Below the pieces are notes generated by a model. That model was not told the DNA's origin, made no database searches, and saw only the letters and a program-made list of their open reading frames with translations. The position numbers were made by a program, and so were the translations under genes. From the NCBI GenBank assembly GCA_039707655.1, contig CM077668.1, forward strand, positions 66,233,086 to 66,297,085: DNA of 64,000 nucleotides. The letters are read 5' to 3'. This stretch comes from Elymus sibiricus (Eukaryota; Streptophyta; Magnoliopsida; Poales; Poaceae). This document shows, one piece after another, positions 11,113 to 21,104 of the stretch (position 1 is the stretch's first letter; each line of letters begins with the position of its first letter).

Positions 11113-12696
11113 CCGCGCACTTAGAAAATTTTCAAACACAATTCACTTTGATCCTCCTCTCCCCCGACGGCGTCGACGACCACCTCGACGCCGCTAGGCT
11201 GCCGGACCTCGCCGTCGACGCCCTGCCCTGCCCCGACGCCCCTGCCCTGCCCCGACGCCGCCGCGCCCCTGCCCTGCCCCCGACGCCACCGCGTCCCTGC
11301 CCTTCCCCGACGCCGCCGCGCCCTTGCCCTGCCCCCGACGCCGCCGCTCCACAGCTAGCCGGCCGGCCAGGTACTCCCTCCTCCCTCCCACCCCTCTCCT
11401 CCCTCCTTCCTCCTTGTATGTATAAAGTTGCCCCTGTTCAGAGAGTTGCAAGATTTCATAGAGTTTGTTGAAATGTGTTTGCCATGTCCACAAGGTGTTT
11501 GTTGAAATGCTAGGGCTAGCTAGGGAACTTTGTTGTATGTGAAACTTGGCAGGATGATGTCTCCTTGGATGTTAGAGATGATGGTCAAGTTGGTTTGATA
11601 AAAGGAAAAACTTGTTAGTGCAAGTTTTATTAGAATTTAGTTCTGGATAGAAACTACAGGGAATTTTTTGGTGGACTTGCAAGATGAAATTGGGGCTGCC
11701 CTTCTGGACTTAAGGGTTTAGTTGGAAGGACTATAAGATGCAAAAAATTCAGAATTATTTGAGCAAGGAAAAATAGGGTTGTAGTTCAATGCCAAGATTG
11801 GACCAAAATTGAAAAATGGAAGTTGTGCTCAAATTTTTCAAATGACCAAAGTGGCTTTTTGCATAAAAATGATCTATAGGCATCAGAGGACTTCTCAAAA
11901 AATTTGTGGCATTTGAAAAGAATTATTTGAAATAGTTCTAGTGCAACAGGGTCATTCTAGAGTTTGAAAATACTAATAAAAGAATTTTTTTGAGGCCAAA
12001 TCATTATGAAAATAATCACTACTGATGTTTATAATATAATTAAAAGGATTGGGAGAAAATTTTAAAACCCACATTAAAAGGATTGGTGACAAATATACTT
12101 GTTCAATATTTTGTCTTTAGAGTTGATTTAGAGTTCATTTTGATGTTCATTGTGATGTATGAAAACTTGGTCAATATTTTGTCTTTAGAGTTTATTTAGA
12201 GTTCATTTTGATGTATGAAAACTTGGTCAATATTTTGTATTGTGGATGCCATGCCATGCTATTTTTCTCTAAGTTTGAAACTTGCTTTCAAATTGGTATC
12301 TAGCTAGCTACAATTTTTTTATCAGGTTGTGGTGTTACATTCATGTCATGCCATTTGTTGCCATGCTAATTTTCACTCTCGGTGGAATTACAGGTTGTGG
12401 TGTTGCATCTCCGTGGAGTTGGTCACTTATCGTCCCTCCGCTGTTCAACAAAAGGTGTCCATTTGTTGTATATATGTTGAGTTTTGTTCATAGGATGATG
12501 GTTGGTTCATTTGTTGAGTTGTGTATTCATCTTGTGTATAAATCTTGTATTCATCTTGTGTATAAAGCTTGTATTCATCTTGTCGTTAAAACATGAGAGA
12601 GGGGGTCGTTAAAACATAACCCCGATAACTTTGATTTTCTCTCGAATGTGAAGCAAGTCTTTTTTTGCCATATCAAGTGTTGTATTTGCAGAAACT
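11113..12696 (+). other. Leader and leader intron of the second CACTA gene
   Basis: At 11160-11370 there are degenerate repeats of CCCTGCCCCGACGCC, probably 5' UTR. After about 11370 (GGCCAGGTACTCC, a possible donor) the DNA becomes AT-rich like a plant intron. Short tandem repeats occur around 12110-12240 (TTTGTCTTTAGAGTT) and 12525-12590 (CTTGTATTCATCTTGTGTAT). No convincing coding exon is seen. Confidence 0.45.
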
Positions 12697-15600
12697 ATGG
12701 ACAGAGACTTAGAAAAAGAAGAGTTGTTGGGGGATATAATCCGCGACGGAGGTGATATCACCTTGTCGTTTCTCAACAACACCGATGGTCAGGAAAGAGA
12801 GGATGACGGCTCCGGTGATCCAATGGAGGAGGAAGGAGATCATGACGGCTCCGGTGACCGAATGGAGGAGGAAGGAGATCATGACGGCTCCGGTGACCGA
12901 ACGGAGGAGGGAGCCTTAACTGTTGCAAAGTCCGGCGAGGTATATATACATATATTAATTAAGCCTCTGCTGACTTGATGCATTAATTGTTTTGTATGTA
13001 CATATATTAACGCTTCTTTCTTCTTTTAATTAGCCCTCCGGATCGAGCCAAACTTCCGTAAGGAGACGAGGCCCGAAGAAAAGGTTGCGTCAGGATGAAA
13101 GGTTCACGATCGAAGAAGTCGGTCGAGATGGCCAACCGATTGCTCCCAAGCGGAGCAGGGACACATTTATACATCAGTGCGGAGTGGTTGTTAGGGACAT
13201 CGTCCCGATCAGCATCCAAGAATGGAATAAGAAGAAGGACCCTGAAGTTTCTTATGTCCAGGATAGACAGAAAGATGATCTTTGGACCTTGCTGATGACA
13301 AATTTCAGCCTACCACCAGAGGCGGATCCGAATAAGGTCAAGGCGTTTGCTCTTAAGAAGATGGCAGAACTATTCAAGAACTGGAAGAAAGATTTGAACA
13401 AAAAGTTTGTCGAGAAAGACAAGACTCCAGAATTCACCGGTGCATATGAGAAGATAAAAGATCACTGGCCCGCATTTGTGGCGTACAAGAAATCGGACAA
13501 GGGCAAGCAAAGGTCAGCGACAAATAAGCTAAATGCTGCAAAGAAGAAGTATCACCATGTTACGGGGTCAGGTGGCTACAGCAAAGCCTGGCCTACGTGG
13601 GACAAAGCTGAGCAAGACCTGCTTGCTAAAGGGGTCCAACCAGCGACATTGCACTGGCGAGATCGGTCAAGGACTTGGTTCTTCGGGGTTGGGGGAACTT
13701 TGGACCCAGACACAGGGGAGTGTGTTTGGACGAAAGCTCAACTTGCAATACCCGTCAAGAAGCTTGAGGAAGCAATCCAGGCAGCGCAGGAAGGGAGGTT
13801 ACATCCCGACAGAGAGAATGACGAGCTGACACGGGCCCTTGGGAATCCTGAACACCCTGGACGAACACGAGGCACATCAGGCTCCGTTCCGTGGGTGTAT
13901 GGGTTTCCCGACAGCGCTGGTTATAGAAGCCGAGAGAGAAAGAAGAAAGCGGAAGCAAGCGAAATGCAGAAGATCAATGCAAGATTAGCGAAACTAGAGG
14001 AACTTGAGAGCCAGCGAGCTACCGGCCAACCATCTCAGCGGCACGAAGATCCTTCCTTCGACACTGCCCCAGAAGCTACCCCACCATCTCAGCGGAGAAG
14101 CAGCGTGGCTTCCACGGAGCTTCTTCAGCCTGATATCACGGCTCCTCGCTACCCCGTGGATAGTATCACGCAGGCTGAACATTGTGTGCTAATGGCGAAA
14201 TGCCAGAACCTGACCTTGAAGGCGGCGGTCGGCTCTGTTTTACCTCCTCGAACTGAGGGAACTTTCCATTGCCGTCCGATTCCACATGGCTATGCTATTG
14301 TCACGGTGGATGAGATAATGGCGGGATTTGAGGGGCTGGAGCTTGACTACCCTACAGGTGAAGGGGAGGATCTTCTGGAAAATGCCTTAAGGAGTACCTG
14401 CCTATGGAGAAAGGAGTACATCAAGCTTCCAAACTGGACGCCGCCTCAGCAGACGCAGCCGGATCCTCAGCAGACTCCTCCTCACAGTCCAGTTGTGCTA
14501 TCTCCGCTGCCTGAGTCGTCTCTGGCGCGTCATCCATCTCCGCCGCCTCAGCGGACTCTAACGGGGGAGGCCCCTCAGCAGAATCCTCCTCCGCCTCAGC
14601 TATCTCCGGCGCGTCAGCTGTCTCTGCCGCCGCAGCTGTCTCCGGCGCGTCAGCGGTCTCCGCCGCCTCAGCGGGCTCCGGCGCGTCAGCAACAACGGAA
14701 GAGAGCCGCCGCCGCTCCGGCGGCTAGCAGTACAAAAGGCGGGAAGAAATTCAAATATGGTCCAAGCCTCAGGGTTCCTCCAAAGTTACCATATGAGAGG
14801 ACTGACGAGGAAAACAAGGACATCAGTGCTGCCGAAGTGCAGGCCCATTTTGAACGGAAACGTCCACCTTCAAAGGAAACAATAGATCCGGTGAAAGCGA
14901 AGCGCACTCTGGATGCCCTTAAGCGACCACCACCGCCTCCGCCGCAATCCAACTATGACCGCTGTATTGAAAAGACATATGATGAAGCGCGGCGGTCGGG
15001 AAGTACTGCTAGTGCTTCAAGACGAAGAAGTGGGAAAACAATTCCCCAGCTCGGCGAACAGGAGAAGCAATCGTGCCCCCCGCTCAAGGTGTCTAGCGAT
15101 ATCGCTAATCATCCGGGGCTATTGCCCGGTACCACTCTTGGTGATTACGTGGGCGATGATGTACAGTTTGAAACGGCTGAGGTAGTAAAGACCTTTAGAT
15201 ACGAGCACGGGAAGCCTCTCGTCAAACCTGATCATCCTCCTCTAACAACGATGATGCGAAGATTGCATGAGTGGTACTTGGAAAGCTGCAGGAAGAATGG
15301 GTCCGATAGTTTGATGGTGAGAATTAAAGATGAGCACGACCTCATTGGAGTCGACCTGATGCCTATTGAATTTGTGGAGTTATTTCAGTTATTCAATCAA
15401 GAGGCCCTCGACAAACAAATCATGACTTGCTACTGTCTGTAAGTATTACTTCTGTAATTAAGTCTCTAGCTCAGCTCGTTCATTGCATGTATATATAATT
15501 ATCCTCACTATATTATGCAGATTGAAGATCGTCGAATGCCCAAAAAGACAAATCTATGACATTGGGTTCATTAGCCCAAATACCGTAAATGAATGGACGG

Positions 15601-16473
15601 TACAAAACAATGTTAAAGAAACCGAGGAAAACTTGCTAAAAGCGTTCCTTCGACATCAAAACAAAAGGGAAATACTCTTTCCTTACAACTTCAAGTGAGT
15701 GTTACTGTCTTCTGCATATTCGGTTTCGCTTACTCGAGGTTAAGTACTGTAATTGATGAGTTATGCGTGCGCAGGTTCCACTATATTCTGCTATCCATTA
15801 AGCTTGACGGGGGAGTAGTAACTGTCTTAGACTCGAGACGTAAAGATCCCAAGGATTATGCGGACATGACTGCAATGCTCCAGAAGTAAGTTCAATCAAT
15901 ACCGGGACCATATCGGCAACTTTCGTTCATTTCCTGATATCAAGTAATCATTTTCTTTGCCTGGCAGGGTTTGGAAACAGTTCACCGGACAGGTTCCGGG
16001 TCTGAAGAACGAGCTGCGATTTACACACCCCAAAGTAAGTAGTACTAGCTAGTTCCGCGCATCTCTCATTGATTCTAGTTTCATCAATACCATTATCGTG
16101 CTTGATTATCAGTTTGATTGAACTCTATTCTCGTAAAGTTCTTGTGGCAGGAACCCGGGAATAATTTATGTGGATACTACGTTTGCGAGTACATTCGCCA
16201 CAGGACCTCTGAGCGGGGCAGATCTGAAGAACAATTTGAAGTATGTAAACAATATTCACAATTTTATTTTATTACCATCAATTGTGTTGAGTTTCATTCA
16301 TATATATGTATTGACCCCCTTCTTTAAATTAGATCTGGCAGATGCGGGATGAACTCCTACCACATGATCGCATACGAGCAATTCAAGAGGAATTGGCGGG
16401 ATTCTTTCTTGACCACGTCATACATGAAAAGGGAGAATACCATACGGAAATTCAATGGGAGTTTGGCGCTTGA
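12697..16473 (+). CDS. CACTA second gene: TNPA-like protein with Ulp1-like protease domain
   Basis: Seven exons keep one open frame of 1080 residues: 12697-12939, 13034-15438, 15521-15694, 15775-15885, 15968-16034, 16139-16240 and 16333-16473, all GT...AG. Exon 1 is acidic and holds a 39-base repeat (13 residues, about 2.7 copies). Residues about 100-340 look like the plant Ptta/En/Spm (Transposase_24-like) DNA-binding region with many Lys and Trp (FKNWKKDL, WPTWDKAEQDL). A Pro/Gln/Ser-rich linker follows. The C-terminal part is a C48/Ulp1-like cysteine peptidase with all expected catalytic positions visible: H943 (FHYILL), D960 (VLDS), Q1004 (WQEPG) and C1011 (NLCGYY). Such domains are known on plant CACTA and MULE elements; their targets, perhaps SUMO conjugates, are unproven. 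Unlike the transposase, this gene is unbroken. Confidence 0.85.
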
Positions 16474-16810
16474 TGATGTCAGGGATGTTATATTGTATAT
16501 ATGTAGTAGCATCGGATAGATATACGAAAACTTGTTGTTCGACCAAGCACGGAGAAAGAGAGGTCACTTCTCTCTGTATATGTTCATGACGATCTTGTGT
16601 AATTAATGGTTTCCTTCATTTGCTTACTAGCTAGCGTCGAGTTCTCTCTATATGTAGTAGCTAGCGTCGACCAAGCACGGAGAAAGAGAGGTCACTTCTC
16701 TCTATTAGCTAGCTAACACCATATGAAACACCTAAACCTTCCAAAACCCCTACCCCCCCCCTTTCAAAAAAAAACCCCAGCGCCTGCGACCTGCTGACGC
16801 GTGGCTGCCT
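16474..16810 (+). other. 3' UTR region with duplicated transposase-derived segment
   Basis: After the stop codon, a segment containing GACCAAGCACGGAGAAAGAG followed by AGGTCACTTCTCTCT occurs twice, near 16540 and 16668. The same GGACCAAGCACGGAGAAAGAG stretch is found in the transposase coding sequence near 6187. A C-rich/A-rich tract follows at about 16750-16780. Confidence 0.5.
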
Positions 16811-17078
16811 TTTGGTCCCGGTTGGTGTTACCAACCGGGACTAAAGGTCCTCCTGCCTGAGTGCTGCGCAACGGCCACGTGGAGACCCTTTAGTCCCGGT
16901 TGGTGTTACCAACCGGGACTAAAGGTCCTCCTGCCTGGGCGCCCCACAGCGGCCACGTGGAGCACCTTTGGTCCCGGTTCGTAGGCAAACCGGGACTAAA
17001 GGTTTTAGGCATTAGTCCCGATCATTTTGTCCCGGTTCCAGAACCGGGACTAAAGGCCCTCTGGAATTGGGACTAAAG
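16811..17078. repeat. CACTA 3' subterminal motif cluster
   Basis: Inverted pairs of TTTAGTCCCGGTTGG/CCAACCGGGACTAAAGG lie near 16813-16848, 16889-16924 and 16969-17060, ending 18 bases before the terminal inverted repeat. They mirror the 5' cluster. Confidence 0.85.
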
Positions 17079-17128
17079 GCCCTTTTTCTACTAGTGGTTC
17101 CCATCTTTTTTGTTATGGCACTAGTCTC

Positions 17129-19018
17129 TGTTGGGGAACGTTGCATGGGAAACAAAATTTTTCCTACGCACACACAAGATCTATCCATGGTGATGAGAAT
17201 CTACGAGAGGGAGAGTGAATCTACATACCCTTGTAGATCGCTAAGCGGAAGCGTTAAGAAACGCGGTTGATGTAGTCGAACGTCTCCGCGATCCAAATCG
17301 CAAGTCGTCCCTCGATCCGATCACGAACTAGTGCCGAACGGACGGCACCTCCGCGTTCAACACACGTACGGCTTGATGACGCCTTCACCTCCTCGATCCA
17401 GCGAGCGATGGTGAAGTAGTAGATGAGTTCCGGCAGCACGACGGCGTGGTGATGGTGGTGAGGAACAATCTCTGCAGGGCTTCGCCAAGCACTACGGAGA
17501 TTATGACGGGAGAACTAGAGGGTTAGGGTTGCCGACACACGGCTTGGGAAATCTTGATGTGTCCCGTGTGCTAGCCCTGCCCCTCTATTTATATGTTGAG
17601 CCCTGGGGTCTAAAGTTGGAGAGAAAACCTCCACAAGGTCGGTTTTGCCCGCACAAGGTCGGTTTGGCCCGCACGGAAAGAGTCCAACTCGGATTCCAGC
17701 AGTATCGCGTACAAGCGGTAGTACCGCTTACGATAAGCGGTAGTACCGCCTGTAGGGGTAGTACCGCTTACGATAAGCGGTATTACCGCCTGTAGCAGTA
17801 GTACCGCTTACGATAAGCGGTAGTACCGCCTGTAGCGGTAGTACCGCTTACGATAAGCGGTAGTACCACCCCAGACGCCAGCAAAACTTCCTTTTGCACC
17901 TTGCCTAAGCCTCGTGGGCTTTACCCCTTGGCCCAAATAAAGTGTTCTCGTACCCGAACATTTCGGGAAACATTCGGAACCCCTTCCGGTGAATTCCGGA
18001 ACCCTTCCGGAGACCAAAACACTATTATCACATATATCAATCTTTACCTCCGGACTCTTCCGGAGATCCTCGTCATGTCCGGGATCTTATCCGGGACTCC
18101 GAACAACCTTCGGTCACCAACAAAATAACTCAACTATACTAATCGTCACCAAACGTTAAGTGTGTAGACCCTGCGGGTTCGAGAACTATGTAGACATGAC
18201 CGAGACACCTCTACGATCAATAACCAATAGCGGGACCTGGATGCCCATATTGGCTCCTACATATTCTACGAAGATCTTTATCGGTCGAACCTCTATGTCA
18301 AGGATTCAGTTAATCCCGTATGTTGTTCCCTTTGTTCTTCGGTATGTTACTTGCCCGAGATTCGATCGTCGGTATCTCTATACCTAGTTCAATCTCGTTA
18401 CCGGCAAGTCTCTTTACTCGTTCCGTAATACAAGATCTCGTGGCTAACACTTTAGTCACATTGCTTGCAAGGCTCATTCGTGATGTTGTATTACCGAGTG
18501 GGCCCCGAGATACCTCTCCGTCACACGGAGTAACAAATCTCAGTCTTGATCCATGCCAACCCAACAGACATCCTCGGAGATACCTGTAGAGCACCTTTAT
18601 AGTCACCCAGTTACGTTGCGACGTTTGATACACACAAGGTACTCCTCCGATGTCAGGGAGTTGTATGATCTCATGGTCATAGGAACATATACTTGACATG
18701 CAGAAAACAATAGCAATAAACTGACACGATCATATGCTACGTTTATAGTTTGGGTCTTGTCCATCGCATCATTCTCCTAATGATGTGATCTCGTTATCAA
18801 ATGACATCTCATGTCCATGGCTAGGAAACCTTCACCATCTTTTGATCAACGAGCTAGTCAACTAGAGGCTTACTAGGGACACAGTGTTGTCTATGTACCC
18901 ACACATGTATTTGAGTTTCCAATCAATACAATTATAGCATGGATAATAAACGATTATCATGAACAAGGAAATATAATAATAACTAATTTATTATTGCCTC
19001 TAGGGCATATTTCCAACA
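17129..19018 (-). mobile_element. Solo LTR, Angela/BARE/WIS-type copia
   Basis: The 1890-bp sequence begins TGTTGG and ends CCAACA. It is flanked by a perfect 5-bp target duplication GTCTC (17124-17128, 19019-19023). On the minus strand it starts TGTTGGAAATATGCCCTAGA, the familiar start of Angela-type LTRs. No primer-binding site or internal region is attached, so it is a solo LTR left by LTR-LTR recombination. Its end is nearly identical to the LTR of the truncated copia element at 24002-24753. Confidence 0.9.
17712..17870. repeat. 40-bp palindromic tandem repeat in the copia LTR
   Basis: The unit alternates AGCGGTAGTACCGCT with TACGATA and GCGGTAGTACCGCCTGT. The core GCGGTAGTACCGC is nearly self-complementary. 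About four units are present here and only about two in the related LTR at 24571-24651, so copy number varies between family members. Confidence 0.85.
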
Positions 19019-19100
19019 GTCTCCACAATGTGTAATGGGGCTGCCAAAAGCCAAATATCAATTTGGCAATGCTATTTGGCATACATTGTGGATGCCCTTA

Positions 19101-19257
19101 CTCCCTCCGTTTCTAAATATAATACCTTTCAGAGATTTCAATACGGACTACATACGGATGTATATAGTCATATTTTAGAGATAGATTCACTCATTTTGCT
19201 CCGTATGTAATTCGTATTAAAATCTCTAAAAAGACTTATATTTAGGAACAGATGGAG
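19101..19257. mobile_element. Stowaway MITE
   Basis: The 157-bp element begins CTCCCTCCGTTTCTAAATAT and ends with the inverted form TATTTAGGAACAGATGGAG. TA target duplications lie at 19099-19100 and 19258-19259. The left TA overlaps the TTA duplication of the Harbinger-type MITE, so the two sit back to back. The internal sequence is that of the common Athos/Thalos group of Triticeae. Confidence 0.9.
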
Positions 19258-20488
19258 TATTTGAGAAAGAGACCCCATATCTTCTATTGATGATAGCCAA
19301 TGGTACAAAGCACCCCATGATATAAAAAACGAAGATTACAATCGGGTCCTTGGAGCACCGACCCACCAGCATCCTGAGGGGGGCTGAGGCACGCTGCCGC
19401 ACCGCTGCTGCCGCTCCCCCGGAGCCGGCGTGACCTTTTGATCTGCAGACGGGCTCTTTGCGGACGGGAAGTCGTCAACCTCAGTCCTACGGGACCAGCA
19501 CACCGGAGATGAAGCAGGACGAAGTACCACCGGAGAAGAGATGATGCCTCCCTCGCTGGCGACCAAGAGGGAGGAAGATCTGGCACCCTCCAGAAGAGAC
19601 AAACGCAACAGCGCTGGCCCATCACTCCTATACGAGCTCTATGGCTTCACACCGATGCCAGAACTCGCGTTGACGTAGCGGCGAAGCCAGAGCACAAAAT
19701 CCCCTTTAAGGTCGATGCCGCCGCCGCATCAGCCTTGATCCATCCCCAAGGGACAGCAGGAACACCTATCCTCCACAGATCGACGGATCTGCGAGGCCAC
19801 CAAGCCGCCAGCTCACCGGCGTCGTCAACAACCACACCGGAATGGGGGCAAGCAGCATCACTTATTTCACACGACGCCGTCCCCACCACCACAGCGGCGC
19901 CGCTGACACACCAACCCCAACACCTATCTACAGGCCAGAATCGGAGAACCGGGGTTTCCCTACCCTCACGTCCCCGGAGTGGCGGCGGAGAGAAGGTGAA
20001 CCGCCAGCCTCACCGGCACGCGACGGGGAAACAAGGGTGGTTTCGCTTCTGCCTGTGAGTTGTTACGTTGCACAGAGGTACTAGATTGCAGAAGCCTTAA
20101 CTTTTATGGTAGCACTCCATCTGTCCAAGATACGTAACACTCTCTACCTTCAGATCTTTTTTTACTTTTTTTTGCAAATGGTACCTTGAAATTCGCTGAA
20201 CCAGGGGTGGAGCAAGGATTTAAACGGGGGGGGGGGGGGCGAAGACAACGACGAGAGTGATTTTTTCTTCTTCCAGCCGCACCCCTTTTCACTTTTTTTT
20301 GACAAATTTAACCCATTGTTACAGTAAGAAGAGATAGCAAATCTTGGCACTGATGGAAAGCCAATGTGACAAGAGATGTAGCTTATTGTGAAATTTAATT
20401 TTGACCAACAGTTTACAGATCAATTAAACTAAGGTCCGGATATTATGTCCGGTAGGATACCCGTCTTCTAATTCCTTTTCTAGTGGTA
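19258..20488. other. GC-rich repeat-like DNA without a supported gene
   Basis: About 19320-20090 is GC-rich and has several short open frames on both strands, none with recognisable domains or splice support. It looks like a degraded transposon or retroposon leader. About 20160-20310 contains T-, G- and A-runs (a 14-base G run near 20227). I see no confident feature. Confidence 0.35.
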
Positions 20489-21104
20489 CTAGCACAAATG
20501 CCCGTGCGTTGCAACGGAAGAAAACACTGGTTCTTATGAATCAAAATTGGCCAGGTCGAACACGGGCTAGCCGCGTGCTAGTGCTCCAAATCTTCTACCG
20601 GAAGCTTCCATGTCCACCGACGTCGATGGCCAGACAGCCACAGGTGCCTGACTCCATCGCTAGGGCTGTATTGGCAAACAGTTAGACATGTACTTGTTTT
20701 AACTACAACATTTAAGTAAAAAGAAGCACAATCCACAATACCACGTTCTCTAGAAAAAATAATTATGCATAAGAGCACAAACTTGCTGCACAATAACGCA
20801 ATCTCCAAAAAAAGGCATTTCTTTTATGTATACACACAGAAAATGGTGAAGTAAAAATTCTTCACAGAGAATGCACATTGGTAGTTTTGGATTTTTGGAT
20901 AAACAAATGCTTATGATGGTACAACCGATATATGCACATAAGATGATTTTAGGCAGCTAATTGTCTATTTTTAATGAACTAAGACGGATCATACTGATGT
21001 ACTATTTTCTAATTAAGAACTTTTAGGTAAAATAAGAAAAAGAGCTTTGGATGGATAAGAAAATTAATTGGAGAAGTTAGAAGTTGTATATAGGCCATTG
21101 TTGA

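Larger units (their letters stand above)
4450..17096 (+). mobile_element. CACTA (En/Spm) transposon, 12.6 kb, full length
   Basis: The termini are CACTGGTACAAAA at 4450 and, inverted at 17096, CACTAGTAGAAAAAGGGCC. A 3-bp target duplication GTT (4447-4449, 17097-17099) proves both ends. Inside are a small coiled-coil/membrane ORF, a TNP2-type transposase with two stop codons, a 0.83-kb tandem repeat, and a second gene with a Ulp1-like protease domain. CTTTAGTCCCGGTT...AACCGGGACTAAAGG hairpins cluster at both ends and also in the middle. The transposase is broken, so movement would need help in trans. Confidence 0.92.
4200..19097. mobile_element. Harbinger-type MITE, split by nested CACTA and solo LTR
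   Basis: The left terminus GGGCATCCACAGTGTGGTGA and the inverted right terminus GGGCATCCACAATGTATGCC form a terminal inverted repeat. A TTA target duplication flanks it (4197-4199 and 19098-19100), as in PIF/Harbinger elements. Only about 350 bases of MITE sequence remain in three pieces: 4200-4449, 17097-17128 and 19019-19097. The rest is a CACTA element (4450-17096) and an Angela-type solo LTR (17129-19018), inserted at separate sites 24-32 bases apart. The MITE has no coding capacity. Confidence 0.8.

Noticed and set aside
11103..11471. Pro-rich ORF after the second CACTA promoter
   Set aside because: It is a repeat of CCCTGCCCCGACGCC and most likely 5' UTR; no family similarity or conserved start.
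12282..12596. Hydrophobic ORF in the leader of the second CACTA gene
   Set aside because: AT-rich intron-like DNA with short tandem repeats; it contains splice-like AG sites and no domain.
19284..20058. Overlapping open frames in GC-rich DNA
   Set aside because: Several frames are open on both strands at once, which reflects base composition; none shows a domain.
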